A program made the position numbers and the translations under genes. The notes under the pieces are model-generated. The model was not told where the DNA came from. It did not search any database and saw only the letters and a list, made by a program, of their open reading frames with translations. DNA of 60,795 nt from Syntrophaceae bacterium UBA2280 (GTDB taxonomy: Bacteria > Desulfobacterota > Syntrophia > Syntrophales > Smithellaceae), in the NCBI GenBank assembly GCA_002347685.1, contig DDWS01000054.1, positions 32,277 to 93,071 of the forward strand, read 5' to 3'. Shown piece by piece: positions 37,945-47,512 of the stretch (its first letter is position 1; every line of letters starts with the position of its first letter).

Positions 37945-38832
37945 ATGAACCGGAAAACCAAAGAAATATTCATAAAATATATCTTCTTTCTTTTCGCTTT
38001 GGTTGCGATCATCGTTTTGGCGATGATCGTATTTTCTCTCTTTCGTGAAGGAATGCCGATATTCAAGCAGGTATCTGTCAAAGATTTTCTGTTTGGAATG
38101 GAATGGTATCCAACCTTCGACCCGCCTTATTTCGGTATATTCCCGCTGATTGTCGGTTCATTCATTGTAACCATATTTGCAACTTTAATAGCGGTACCCT
38201 TGGGAGTCCTGGCCGCCATTTATATCTCCGAAATCGCCCCGCGGTCGATTAAAGAAGTTCTGAAATCCGTAATCGAGCTTCTGGCCGGTTTGCCTTCGGT
38301 TGTTCTGGGTTTTTTCGGCATGGTGGTTATCGCACCCGTTTTGCAAAATGTATTCGACCTTCCCACGGGCCTGAACATTGTCAACGCTTCAATGATCCTT
38401 GCATTGATGGCCATTCCGACAATATCCAGTATTTCCGAAGATGCTCTCTATGCGGTGCCGCAGGAGTTCAAGGAAGCGTCTTATGCTCTGGGGGCCACAA
38501 AGTTTGAAACCATCGCTAAAGTTATTTTTCCGGCTGCTCTTTCCGGCGTTACCACCGCAGTCATGCTGGGTATGGCCAGGGCCATCGGGGAAACAATGGT
38601 TGTGTTAATGGTGGCAGGCGGTGCGGCGGCCATTCCGGAGAGCATTTTTGATTCTGTGCGTCCCATGCCCGCAAGTATAGCCGCGGAAATGGGGGAGACG
38701 CCTTACCGCAGTTTGCATTATCATGCTCTTTTTGCCACCGGCATGGTTTTGTTCTTTCTGACGCTGACATTCAATTTAATTGCGGACTACGTATCAAATA
38801 AATTCAAGCAGACGGGTTCTGCCACTCTTTAA
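37945..38832 (+). CDS. pstC: Phosphate ABC transporter permease PstC
   Basis: PstC is one of the two membrane subunits of the phosphate transporter. The ATG at 37945, behind AAAAGGAC, gives 295 residues with about six membrane spans. The EAA-like loop (YALGATKFETIAKVIFPAALSGV, about residues 183-205) is where PstB docks. pstA follows 12 bases downstream. Confidence 0.94.
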   Translation: MNRKTKEIFIKYIFFLFALVAIIVLAMIVFSLFREGMPIFKQVSVKDFLFGMEWYPTFDPPYFGIFPLIVGSFIVTIFATLIAVPLGVLAAIYISEIAPRSIKEVLKSVIELLAGLPSVVLGFFGMVVIAPVLQNVFDLPTGLNIVNASMILALMAIPTISSISEDALYAVPQEFKEASYALGATKFETIAKVIFPAALSGVTTAVMLGMARAIGETMVVLMVAGGAAAIPESIFDSVRPMPASIAAEMGETPYRSLHYHALFATGMVLFFLTLTFNLIADYVSNKFKQTGSATL

Positions 38833-38844
38833 AAGGAAAGAAGC

Positions 38845-39723
38845 ATGCATCAGATTCAGGCAAGCACAATGAAATGGCGCTATCTCCAGCAATCATTGTT
38901 TTTTGCTCTTATCCGCGGGGCGGCGCTGATTATCACGTTGGCCCTGGGGGGCATCATCTTATATATCATTATACACGGGATTTCTGCCATCAGCTGGGAT
39001 TTTATTACCAAGCCTCCCACGCATTCCATGACGCAAGGCGGCATCATGCCCGCCATTTTAGGAACGATATATCTTACGGTCGGCGCGATTTCTATTGGTC
39101 TGCCTCTGGGAGTCGCTTCGGCCATCTATCTGACGGAATATGCCAGGCAGGGCAGGGTGATCAGATTGATCAGGGTGGGGATTAATTGTCTGGCCGGCGT
39201 TCCTTCTGTTGTTTTCGGTCTATTCGGACTCGCTTTCTTTGTGATCATTTTCAAGTTTGGTTCGAGTATTCTGGCTGGTTCCTTAACTCTGGGATTCCTG
39301 ATTCTGCCGACGATCATCGGCGCCTCGGAAGAAGCGCTGAAGTCTGTGCCAAAGACATTTCGGGAAGCGTCGCTGGCGTTGGGGGTGTCCAAGTGGCAGA
39401 CGATTTTCCGTATTGTTTTGCCCAATGCCCTGCCGGGAATTTTAACCGGGTCTATTCTGGGTATCGGCCGTGCCGCCGGGGAAACTGCCCCGATTATGTT
39501 CACCGCTGCTGCTTTTTTCACTTCCAAACTTCCCGGCTCTGTCTTTGATGAGGTGATGGCCCTGCCTTACCATATTTATGTTTTGGCGACAGCAGGAACA
39601 AATATCGAAGAAACGCGTCCGATTCAGTATGGGACGGTATTGGTTCTGGTGGCGCTTGTTCTGGGTATTAATATGATAGCTATAATCATACGCGCTTATA
39701 TGAGAAGAAATAAAAGGTGGTAG
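38845..39723 (+). CDS. pstA: Phosphate ABC transporter permease PstA
   Basis: PstA is the second permease subunit, 292 residues with about six spans. The EAA loop is SLALGVSKWQTIFRIVLPNA (about 176-195), followed by GRAAGETAPIMFTAA, a PstA hallmark. The ATG follows AAAGGAAAG. It overlaps the ribosome-binding region of pstB. Confidence 0.94.
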   Translation: MHQIQASTMKWRYLQQSLFFALIRGAALIITLALGGIILYIIIHGISAISWDFITKPPTHSMTQGGIMPAILGTIYLTVGAISIGLPLGVASAIYLTEYARQGRVIRLIRVGINCLAGVPSVVFGLFGLAFFVIIFKFGSSILAGSLTLGFLILPTIIGASEEALKSVPKTFREASLALGVSKWQTIFRIVLPNALPGILTGSILGIGRAAGETAPIMFTAAAFFTSKLPGSVFDEVMALPYHIYVLATAGTNIEETRPIQYGTVLVLVALVLGINMIAIIIRAYMRRNKRW

Positions 39724-39725
39724 AG

Positions 39726-40484
39726 ATGGACGCAGATATTATAATCAGACTGAAGAATGTTAACTTTTTCTATGGTGAAAACCAGGCGCTGACCAATATA
39801 AACATGAATTTCCGCAAAAATAAAGTTACCGCCTTAATCGGTCCTTCCGGATGCGGAAAATCAACGCTCCTTCGGCTGCTCAACAGAATGAATGAATTGA
39901 TCGACGCGACGCGCGTGGAGGGAGACATTATATTTGAGGACAAGAATATCTACGCGCCCGATGTGGATCCGGTCGAAATCCGCCGCAAAATCGGCATGGT
40001 TTTTCAAAAACCCAATCCGTTTCCGAAGACCATCTACAACAATATTTCCTACGGACCGAAGCTGACCGGTGTGCCGGTTGATGATATGAACGCCCTGGTG
40101 GAGCAGAGCCTCAAGCAGGCGGTGCTGTGGGATGAGGTCAAGGACATTCTCAACAAGTCCGCCATGAACCTGTCCGGGGGCCAGCAGCAGCGTCTCTGTA
40201 TCGCACGCGCGCTGGCAATGAAGCCGGATATTTTACTGATGGACGAGCCGACTTCTGCACTCGATCCTATCTCGACTGCAAAAATTGAGGAACTGATTGA
40301 GGAACTCAAGAAGAACTATACGATTATCATCGTGACCCACAACATGCAACAGGCGGCCCGCATCTCCGACGAAACTGCTTTCTTTTATCTGGGGAATCTG
40401 ATCGAATATAGCAAAACGGAGAAGATATTTACCAAGCCGGACGTCAAGCAGACGGAAGATTACATCACAGGAAGATTCGGTTGA
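39726..40484 (+). CDS. pstB: Phosphate ABC transporter ATP-binding protein PstB
   Basis: PstB drives phosphate import by ATP hydrolysis. The ATG at 39726 gives 252 residues. Walker A GPSGCGKST (about 39-47), signature LSGGQQQRLCIARALA (about 148-163) and Walker B ILLMDEPTSALDP are all present. A GTG at 39717 lies inside the end of pstA and is less likely. phoU follows 19 bases downstream. Confidence 0.96.
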   Translation: MDADIIIRLKNVNFFYGENQALTNINMNFRKNKVTALIGPSGCGKSTLLRLLNRMNELIDATRVEGDIIFEDKNIYAPDVDPVEIRRKIGMVFQKPNPFPKTIYNNISYGPKLTGVPVDDMNALVEQSLKQAVLWDEVKDILNKSAMNLSGGQQQRLCIARALAMKPDILLMDEPTSALDPISTAKIEELIEELKKNYTIIIVTHNMQQAARISDETAFFYLGNLIEYSKTEKIFTKPDVKQTEDYITGRFG

Positions 40485-40503
40485 GAATCAGGGGGAGGAT
40501 ACA

Positions 40504-41190
40504 ATGGAAGAAAGACGACATACCAGTTCTCACTATGAAAAAGAGCTCCAGGAGATCAAAAACGGCCTGATCTACCTGGGCGCTTTGACCGAAAAAGCGA
40601 TACACGGCGCGATGAGATCCCTCTCGGAACGTGACTCGGAGGTAGCCCGCAAAGTCATCATGGAAGATGATGAAATCGACCGCTTGGACTCGGATCTGGA
40701 AGAGCGCTGCATTAAAATACTCGCCCTCAGGCAGCCGACGGCTATTGACCTGCGCTTTATCACCACAGCGATCAAAATCACCGGGCATTTGGAACGCATC
40801 GGCGATATGGCCGTCAACATTGCCGAAAAGGCCATACAGTTAAACGAAGTGCCGCAACTCAAGCCCTATATCGATTTGCCCCGCATGACGGATTTGGTGG
40901 GCCAGATGATCAAGGACTCCCTCGATAGTTTCATTCTTTCCGATTTGAAACTGGCCGAGAAAGTCCGGCAGACCGAGCAGATCATTGACGATCTCAATGA
41001 GCAGATTTTCCGGGAGCTTTTGACCTTTATGATGGAGGATTCCAAATCCATCCATCGCGCTTTGCTGATTATGCAGATTTCCAAGAACATGGAGCGTATT
41101 GCGGATCATGCCAAGGGGATCTCCGATATGGTCACCTACATGGTGACGGGGGAATGCGTCCGTCATCAAACCTGTCCGCTTGCCGAATGA
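40504..41190 (+). CDS. phoU: Phosphate signalling protein PhoU
   Basis: PhoU links the Pst transporter to the PhoR kinase and represses the Pho response when phosphate is ample. The 228-residue protein has two repeats of a three-helix bundle, with metal-cluster-type motifs (ERIGDMAVNIAEKA, about 99-112, and MERIADHAKGISDMV, about 198-212). GGGGAGGA precedes the ATG. phoR starts nine bases after its stop. Confidence 0.95.
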   Translation: MEERRHTSSHYEKELQEIKNGLIYLGALTEKAIHGAMRSLSERDSEVARKVIMEDDEIDRLDSDLEERCIKILALRQPTAIDLRFITTAIKITGHLERIGDMAVNIAEKAIQLNEVPQLKPYIDLPRMTDLVGQMIKDSLDSFILSDLKLAEKVRQTEQIIDDLNEQIFRELLTFMMEDSKSIHRALLIMQISKNMERIADHAKGISDMVTYMVTGECVRHQTCPLAE

Positions 41191-41199
41191 GGATCGAAC

Positions 41200-42945
41200 G
41201 TGAAAGGGAAACTTTTTTTCAAACTGCTGCTGTCTTATCTCGCAATCGTTTTTCTGTCATTTCTGATCCTGAATTCGTTTGTCAAAAACGAGCTTCGGGA
41301 TGTTCTGAGCGGAAAGATTGAACGCGAGCTTCTGGCTTATGCCCGGCTGATTGATTTGAAGTCCCCTTCTGAAGCGTCGGCACAACTTGACCAGGTTTCC
41401 CTGATTTCAAGAGCCCGTGTGACCCTGATTGACAGACAGGGGAAGGTGTTGGCGGATTCGCGTCTGGACGCGTCGGGACTTGAAAATCATTTAAACCGGC
41501 CCGAAGTGCAGCAAGCCAGAGTCCGTGGCGAGGGCAGGGCCACCCGATTCAGTGCTTCGGACCGCGAGGAAATGCTCTATGTTGCCGTCGCGATGCGTGA
41601 CAGCTCGGGGATCATCGGCTACGTTCGTCTGGCCCGTACGCTCGGTGACGTTAAAAAAACCGTCGATGAAGTCTACGGAACATTTTTTCTGGCTTTGATC
41701 CTCACGTCGGTTCTATCTCTGATTCTGGCGCTGGTCTTTTCGTATTATATTACCAGACCGGTCCGAATTCTGGAAAGTTTTACCGAGAAGCTACGCCGTG
41801 GGGAGACTTCGGGAACGCTTCTTCTGCAGACATCCGATGAAACAAAAAAGCTGGCTGATAATATCAACTACCTGGTGGAAGAGCTTCAAAGTCAGATCCG
41901 TCTGGCCAACGAAGAGAAGAGCAAGCTTATGGCCGCTTTCACCAGTATGACGGAAGGTGTTTTGATTGTCGATGAGTCCGGTCATATTGAATTTGTAAGC
42001 CCTGTCCTCCAGGGCATTTTGCTTGAACCCTACGGTGGCATCGAAGGCAAGACGCTGATGGAGGCCTTTCGGAATGTGGAGTTGCACAAAGCTTTTCACC
42101 AGTTCAAGTTGTCGGGAGAGGCCGTGTCCGCCGAGATCGTGCTCGACAGTATAGAACCGGTCATCATGAACGTGAGCATTTCCGGGGTTCAAGGGTATCC
42201 CGGTGAAGAAAAAAGCATGATTGTGTTTCATGACGTGACAAGGTTAAAAAAACTCGAAAGGATCCGCACAGACTTTATCGCCAACGTCACCCATGAAATC
42301 CGCACACCCCTGACGGCGATTATCGGCTATCTGGAAACGTTGCAGGCAGGCGCGATTTCGAATGCCGATGACGCACGGCGTTTTCTGGACATCATGCTGA
42401 AGCAGGCCGGGCGCCTCAATCGCCTGGTGGAAGATTTGATGACGATCTCCAAGATCGAACTGGGCGAAGTTCGTTTTCATTTCGAGCCCGTTTCGCTCCG
42501 GGATATTGTGGACAGTGTGGTTCCTTTGCTCGATGCGAAGGCCGTCGCGAAAAAAATCAGTATTGACAATGCCGTCGGAGAGAAAATCAAACCTGTTTTT
42601 GGCGATCGTGATCGCCTTTGCCAGGTGTTTGTCAATCTTCTGGATAACGCCATCAAGTATACGCCTGAGGGCGGAAGGATTGCGATTTCGGCCGAGGAGA
42701 AGGAGTCGGGAGTTACCGTTACCATCTCTGATACTGGAACGGGTATTCCCCGCGATGAGATTCAGCGTCTGGGTGAGAGGTTTTACCGCGTTGATAAAAC
42801 ACGGTCGCGCGAACTGGGTGGTACGGGCCTGGGATTATCGATTGTCAAACACCTGATGCAGGCGCATGGCGGCACAATGGTCATCGAAAGTCAATTGGGT
42901 CTCGGCACAAAAGTTTCTTTATTTTTTCCGGTGCGGCACGTATAA
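41200..42945 (+). CDS. phoR: Phosphate-regulon sensor histidine kinase PhoR
   Basis: The 581-residue kinase starts with GTG. It has a membrane span at about 7-27, a periplasmic domain (about 28-155), a second span (about 161-183), HAMP, a PAS domain, then HisKA (VTHEIRTP, phospho-acceptor His365), the N-box NLLDNAIKYTPEG, DTGTGIP and GGTGLGLSIVKH. The large periplasmic domain makes it the long PhoR/PnpS type. Its place after phoU supports PhoR identity. Its partner PhoB is encoded 11 kb upstream. Confidence 0.9.
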   Translation: MKGKLFFKLLLSYLAIVFLSFLILNSFVKNELRDVLSGKIERELLAYARLIDLKSPSEASAQLDQVSLISRARVTLIDRQGKVLADSRLDASGLENHLNRPEVQQARVRGEGRATRFSASDREEMLYVAVAMRDSSGIIGYVRLARTLGDVKKTVDEVYGTFFLALILTSVLSLILALVFSYYITRPVRILESFTEKLRRGETSGTLLLQTSDETKKLADNINYLVEELQSQIRLANEEKSKLMAAFTSMTEGVLIVDESGHIEFVSPVLQGILLEPYGGIEGKTLMEAFRNVELHKAFHQFKLSGEAVSAEIVLDSIEPVIMNVSISGVQGYPGEEKSMIVFHDVTRLKKLERIRTDFIANVTHEIRTPLTAIIGYLETLQAGAISNADDARRFLDIMLKQAGRLNRLVEDLMTISKIELGEVRFHFEPVSLRDIVDSVVPLLDAKAVAKKISIDNAVGEKIKPVFGDRDRLCQVFVNLLDNAIKYTPEGGRIAISAEEKESGVTVTISDTGTGIPRDEIQRLGERFYRVDKTRSRELGGTGLGLSIVKHLMQAHGGTMVIESQLGLGTKVSLFFPVRHV

Positions 42946-42972
42946 TCCTTCCATCTTTTCGGGAGGGGAAAA

Positions 42973-43791
42973 ATGAAAAGTCGCATTGCCGGAGCCGTCC
43001 AACTCCAATATCAGCCGGTGGCCCTTTTGTGGTCCGATGAAAAGCCCGAAGACGCCCTGCAGTTTGCCCCGGGCAAATGGGGCTGTGTCATGTGGCTTGC
43101 TGTCCACGCCGCCAAAGGCAAACCCGCCGTGGCGGATGCCAAAACCTTCGGTTGCTTCGGCGGCGGGGTGGGGTTGGGATTCGGCAACCAGTATCAGAAC
43201 TTTCCCGGCGGCGAAGAAGGCTTTTGTCATTTTTTATCGTCGGGAAATGCCTCGCGTCCAGGCGGGATGGCGCTTGCCGAGCAAATTCAGCCTTTCATGA
43301 CGAAAGAAAGCCATGACAATTTTGTTCACGGAGAGCGCTACATCAAAGACCCCGGCGGTGTCCGGACGTTCATCGACACCCTGCCGATGATCGATATTCC
43401 ATCGACATATGTCGTTTTCAAGCCGCTGGCCGATGTGGACGGAAGCAGAGAGAAGCCGCAGGCCATCATTTTTTTTGTCAATCCCGATCAATTGTCCGCG
43501 CTCACGGTGTTGGCCAACTTCGGACGCGGCGATAATGAAAACGTGATTATGCCGTATGCCGCCGGTTGCCAGACGATCGGCATCTACCCCTACCGTGAAG
43601 CGAAATCGGCGAAGCCGCGCGCCGTGGTGGGGCTCACAGATCTGTCCGCCCGCGTCTATGTCCGCAAACAGCTGGGGAATCCGAATTTCATGACGTTTAC
43701 TTTGCCGTTCGCCCTTTTTGAGGAAATGGAACAAAATGTAACCGGCTCCTTTTTGGAGCGGCACACCTGGCAAAGTCTGCTTGCTGAATAA
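42973..43791 (+). CDS. DUF169 family protein
   Basis: The 272-residue cytoplasmic protein matches the DUF169 pattern: QYQPVALLWSDEKP near the start, AADAKTFGCFGGGVGLGF-like glycines (about 54-73), then GRGDNENVIMPYAAGCQTIG (about 184-203) and a C-terminal LPFALFEEME. These proteins are common in anaerobic deltaproteobacteria and archaea and have no settled function. A good GGGAGGGG site precedes the ATG. It lies 27 bases after phoR and could ride on the pst-pho transcript. Confidence 0.8.
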   Translation: MKSRIAGAVQLQYQPVALLWSDEKPEDALQFAPGKWGCVMWLAVHAAKGKPAVADAKTFGCFGGGVGLGFGNQYQNFPGGEEGFCHFLSSGNASRPGGMALAEQIQPFMTKESHDNFVHGERYIKDPGGVRTFIDTLPMIDIPSTYVVFKPLADVDGSREKPQAIIFFVNPDQLSALTVLANFGRGDNENVIMPYAAGCQTIGIYPYREAKSAKPRAVVGLTDLSARVYVRKQLGNPNFMTFTLPFALFEEMEQNVTGSFLERHTWQSLLAE

Positions 43792-43906
43792 TCCGGAATG
43801 CGGCAAATCCCAATACTGAGGTCTTTGTGCCTTTGAAAACCCGGCGCCTGATGAAGACTAACGGCAAATGCGCGGTATGTGCGAGGAGCATGACCTTTCG
43901 TCAGCC

Positions 43907-45037
43907 CTAGGTGTCCGACCAGTGGATTGACCGGTTGCGTCCCGAGGATTTCGCCTCATAGAGCGCTTTGTCGGCGCAGTGGACGAGCTTCAAAGGCGAG
44001 CCGGCATCGGAAGGAATCATCGTGGTTACCCCGAGGCTCAACGTAACACAGGGAGCCACTTTGGAACTTTTATGCTCGATACCAAGCTGCTCTATGGACA
44101 GGCGGATATTTTCGGCGACCCTGTCTGCACCTTTTGCATCCGTTGCCGGCAGGATGGCGACAAACTCCTCTCCTCCATACCGCGCGACGCAATCGCCTCC
44201 ACGCTTTGCCGAGCTGTCCATTGCTTTGGCCACCGCGCGCAGGCAGTCATCTCCCGCCTGATGTCCGTATGTGTCGTTGTACAATTTAAAAAAATCCACA
44301 TCGCACAGGATCAGCGAGAGGGGTTCGCCCGTCCGCTTCAGACGATTCCATTCCTTCTCCAGGGTCTGGTCAAAGAAGCGCCGGTTGGCGACCTGGGTCA
44401 GGCCGTCGATGGTCGCCAGATGTTCCAGGCGCTGGTTGGCTTCGCGAAGCATGTTCTCGGCGTATTTGCGCTCTGTGATGTCTTTCAAGCGGGCGACCAT
44501 ACCGATTAACTCTCCGTCGATCCCCCGAAACGGCGTTGCGGTGAACATGAAGGGTACTGTGGTGCCGTCTTGTTTTTGCCGTCGGATATCCATTTCGATG
44601 CGGGGTAGTTTGTGAAGGATTATTGTAAGCGGGCATTCCGGTGTGCCGCACCAGGGGCTGGCCATCAGCTCAGAGCATTTTCTGCCCAGCGCATCGGCTT
44701 CTTTCAAGTTCAAGAAAGACAGCAGAGAGTCATTGATCCGTTTGACTGTAAAATCCTGATACACGAGGAACATCCCGTCCACAGAAGTATTGATGATTTG
44801 GTTCAATTCGATATTGGCAATTTCGGCTTTGGCGGCCAGAGCGTTTGCGCGTTCAATGGCGGCTTCCAGATCGATCTGTCCTTGTTTTTGATCTTGCCTG
44901 ACTTCCTGTAGTTCCTCCACAACGCGCTGATAATCCGCAATGAGAGTATCCGCCGCAGCAGGGTGTGATGTTTGTGGAGACGTTTGTGTTTTTTTATCCA
45001 TGGGGCTGCCTTCTGCTGAGTGTTTTGGTGGCTGCAC
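43907..45037 (-). CDS. PAS-domain diguanylate cyclase
   Basis: The protein likely makes cyclic di-GMP. After an N-terminal coiled coil (about 30-75) comes a PAS domain (about 80-190), then GGDEF with the active motif YGGEEF (288-292). An RxxD inhibitory site (RGGD, 279-282) lies five residues before it, so product inhibition is expected. GTG at 45037 has GGAGG eight bases upstream (376 residues); ATG at 45001 (364 residues) is an alternative. It is 54 bases downstream of a GAF-domain sensor on the same strand, forming a probable pair. Confidence 0.88.
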   Translation of the reverse strand: MQPPKHSAEGSPMDKKTQTSPQTSHPAAADTLIADYQRVVEELQEVRQDQKQGQIDLEAAIERANALAAKAEIANIELNQIINTSVDGMFLVYQDFTVKRINDSLLSFLNLKEADALGRKCSELMASPWCGTPECPLTIILHKLPRIEMDIRRQKQDGTTVPFMFTATPFRGIDGELIGMVARLKDITERKYAENMLREANQRLEHLATIDGLTQVANRRFFDQTLEKEWNRLKRTGEPLSLILCDVDFFKLYNDTYGHQAGDDCLRAVAKAMDSSAKRGGDCVARYGGEEFVAILPATDAKGADRVAENIRLSIEQLGIEHKSSKVAPCVTLSLGVTTMIPSDAGSPLKLVHCADKALYEAKSSGRNRSIHWSDT

Positions 45038-45091
45038 AGGCAGTGCCTCCGGTGTCTCGATCCGAAACCTGCCTCTTTTCGTTCATCCTGT

Positions 45092-47011
45092 CTATGCCGG
45101 TTGAACTTTACGTGTAGTCTGCAAAGCGTTCTGGTAAAGCTGTGCGTTTTCCATCGCAACACTGACGGCTGTCGCAATGGACTGAAGCATTTTTTCATCG
45201 GACTCGTCAAAGCTTCCATGTGTTTTATTGAGCACTTCCATAACGCCCGTGATTCGCCCCTGAGAGATCATGGGGACTGATAAAATCGATTTGGTGACAA
45301 AGCCGGTTTCCTTATCCAAAAAGGGTGAAAAATTCGGATGCTCGGCGGCATCATGGACGATAACAGGAGTTCCACGATCCCTGACAAACCCTGCGATTCC
45401 AACCCCTTTTTTGATTCTGATTGACCTGAGCTTTTCCATATCCAGAGAAAATGCCGCCGCGAAGGTCAGCTCTTCATTTTCGACCAGCAGGATGTATCCC
45501 GCATCTGCCTGTATGGATGTCCGAATCATTTCCACGGCATGTGCAAGGGTGGTTTGAATGTCAAAAGCCGACAAGGTGAGCGCGCTGCACATCAGGTTGA
45601 GCGAATCAAACACGCTGTCGCGCTTTGTCAGCGCGTCGATCATCCGCTCCTTTTCGATAGCCAGGGAAAGATGATCCCCCATCACGTCGATGATTTCAGA
45701 CAGTCGGGCCCAGTCCTCCTCCAGGATGTTGAAAAGGAGAAGCAGGCTGGTGATCCGGCCGACCACGGTCAGCGGTATGACCAGACCCGTTTTGATTCCC
45801 GGCTGAGCAAAGAGCTTGTTGTCAATGTAGGAGCTCAGCTGAGTGATGTCGGGAATGAACAAATTTCGCTGTTCCTTGATCGCTTTTTCCAGCACTGTTC
45901 CCTCGTAGGTAAGGGTTCTTCCCCTGCTTAAGTTGGTTGAAATATAGCTTCTGAAATCCACAATGGCGAGTCGGCTGGGCGTTCCGGCAAGTATGGTCAT
46001 CAGAGCGATCGTGTCGAAGGGGATGTTTTTTCTCATTTGCTCGAAAATGACCTGGATCATCTCCTGCCCCTGGAGGCTGGAATTGACTGCCTTGGAGACA
46101 ATCCGAAGTGAACTGAGGCTGCGCGAGAGGGCTTTGACATCCTGAAATAGATTGATGTTGTCAAAAATGTACGCCGCACTGGATAAAAGCGGGGTGAGGG
46201 TATCCACGTCGGCCTTGGTAAAGATGATGTCCGACCGCTTTCGCGAAATCGTCACCACACCGATCACTTCATTGTTGGTTTTAAGCGGCATGCAGATGAA
46301 GGATTTGGTCGAGTAACGGCCGCGCGACGGTCGACCGAAGCGCGTGTCGGTTTCTATATCCTCGACCAGCAGAGGGGTTTTATTGATCACGGTATGCTTG
46401 GCGATGCTGTCTTCAAAGGGGGTGAGCGTTCCCTTTCTTCCATGGTCACTCAAGCCGATGCTGGCCTTGATCACAAATGCGTCCTGATGCGGCCGGGTCA
46501 GAATCATCACCGAGCCTATGTCCGCGTTGACCAGCCGAAGAGAGCGCTCCAATGCGATGAACAGAAGATAGTCGGCGTTGAATGTCATATAGGACAGATC
46601 GGACATTTCTTTGAGCGTTTCGATTTCCGTCGTTTTCTTCTCCAGGTGCTCCACTTTACTTTTGAGCTCCTGTTCCATTGCGCGAAAGGATTGGACGATG
46701 CTGCCCAGTTCGTCGGCCACAGCGGTCAAATTGCTTTGAGAAGCCTCTTGCGCGGTTTTGACAAAGGTAGTCGAAATGGACCGGATGCTGTCGAAGAGTC
46801 GCCTCAACAGTCGAAAGCCTATCAGGCAGAAGACGAGAAAAATAAGCATAAATGGCGCGAAGTAGGAATCCTCGACGACATTGTACTTGAAGGCGAAGTA
46901 GACCAATCCGGTAACCGGAACAATGAAAAATAAGCCGAAAACGATGATTAATTTATAATAGAGTTCTTTGTTGGAAATCGAGACCTTGTCGAACCATTCC
47001 CTAAAGCCCAT
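45092..47011 (-). CDS. Membrane-anchored multi-GAF sensor protein
   Basis: The ATG at 47011, behind GGGG, gives 639 residues. Two spans (about 18-42 and 49-70) are followed by a HAMP-like/coiled-coil region (about 75-130) and three GAF-like domains (about 145-295, 310-455 and 475-625). There is no kinase, GGDEF or EAL output domain, so it probably signals through a partner; the GGDEF gene 54 bases downstream is the obvious one. Ligands cannot be read from the sequence. A longer start 29 codons upstream lacks a ribosome-binding site. Confidence 0.8.
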   Translation of the reverse strand: MGFREWFDKVSISNKELYYKLIIVFGLFFIVPVTGLVYFAFKYNVVEDSYFAPFMLIFLVFCLIGFRLLRRLFDSIRSISTTFVKTAQEASQSNLTAVADELGSIVQSFRAMEQELKSKVEHLEKKTTEIETLKEMSDLSYMTFNADYLLFIALERSLRLVNADIGSVMILTRPHQDAFVIKASIGLSDHGRKGTLTPFEDSIAKHTVINKTPLLVEDIETDTRFGRPSRGRYSTKSFICMPLKTNNEVIGVVTISRKRSDIIFTKADVDTLTPLLSSAAYIFDNINLFQDVKALSRSLSSLRIVSKAVNSSLQGQEMIQVIFEQMRKNIPFDTIALMTILAGTPSRLAIVDFRSYISTNLSRGRTLTYEGTVLEKAIKEQRNLFIPDITQLSSYIDNKLFAQPGIKTGLVIPLTVVGRITSLLLLFNILEEDWARLSEIIDVMGDHLSLAIEKERMIDALTKRDSVFDSLNLMCSALTLSAFDIQTTLAHAVEMIRTSIQADAGYILLVENEELTFAAAFSLDMEKLRSIRIKKGVGIAGFVRDRGTPVIVHDAAEHPNFSPFLDKETGFVTKSILSVPMISQGRITGVMEVLNKTHGSFDESDEKMLQSIATAVSVAMENAQLYQNALQTTRKVQPA

Positions 47012-47249
47012 GAGAATACCCCGGATGAAAAAGTCTGAGCAGGAGTCTCGTCTCTCTTTTAGGAGGGCAGCCGATTCTGATACGTGAGAGACTCCCATGC
47101 CATTTACGGCGGATTATAAGGGCAAAGGCGGTATCATGTCAAGGTGATTGATCGTAAGGCTATTGATTTCATGATAGATCTGCTCGAGCGGCCGATCAGG
47201 AAGCAAACAGCTTTTGTGGCGCAATGACAGGGTCCGGGAAAAAGTTTGC

Positions 47250-47296
47250 AAAAAACACCTTCGGGAAAACGGCCCGAAGGGCGGTTTCCCGAAGGC
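47250..47296 (-). terminator. Intrinsic terminator after the 57-residue gene
   Basis: CCTTCGGGAAA (47258-47268) pairs with TTTCCCGAAGG (47285-47295), with additional GC pairing inside. Read on the - strand it is followed by TGTTTTTT. It lies in the 327-base stretch 47012-47338, which otherwise shows no gene. Confidence 0.75.
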
Positions 47297-47338
47297 TGTC
47301 CTTGTCGCGCGGCAGACTATTGGTCCGGGCAATGCAGC

Positions 47339-47512
47339 TTAATGCTTCAGTCGCGCGATGAGATCCTTCATCAAGAGTTCGCGTTCTTTGAGCTCGTTGC
47401 GGAATTCCCTGCGATCCGTGTTCGCGATTTCATGGGTGAGGTCCGGAAGGTACCTCTCCAGAATCGTCAAGAGCTCACCTTCTTCCCGGGGGCTTAAATG
47501 CAGTCTGTCCAT
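47339..47512 (-). CDS. Small acidic/basic helical protein (57 residues), unknown function
   Basis: The gene encodes MDRLHLSPREEGELLTILER and ends EREQ-like in LMKDLIARLKH. It is almost entirely charged and helix-forming. An AAAGGA site lies about ten bases upstream and a terminator follows, both supporting a real gene. The LSPREEGELLTILERYL pattern resembles small hypothetical proteins of deltaproteobacteria, but no function is known to me. Confidence 0.68.
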   Translation of the reverse strand: MDRLHLSPREEGELLTILERYLPDLTHEIANTDRREFRNELKERELLMKDLIARLKH

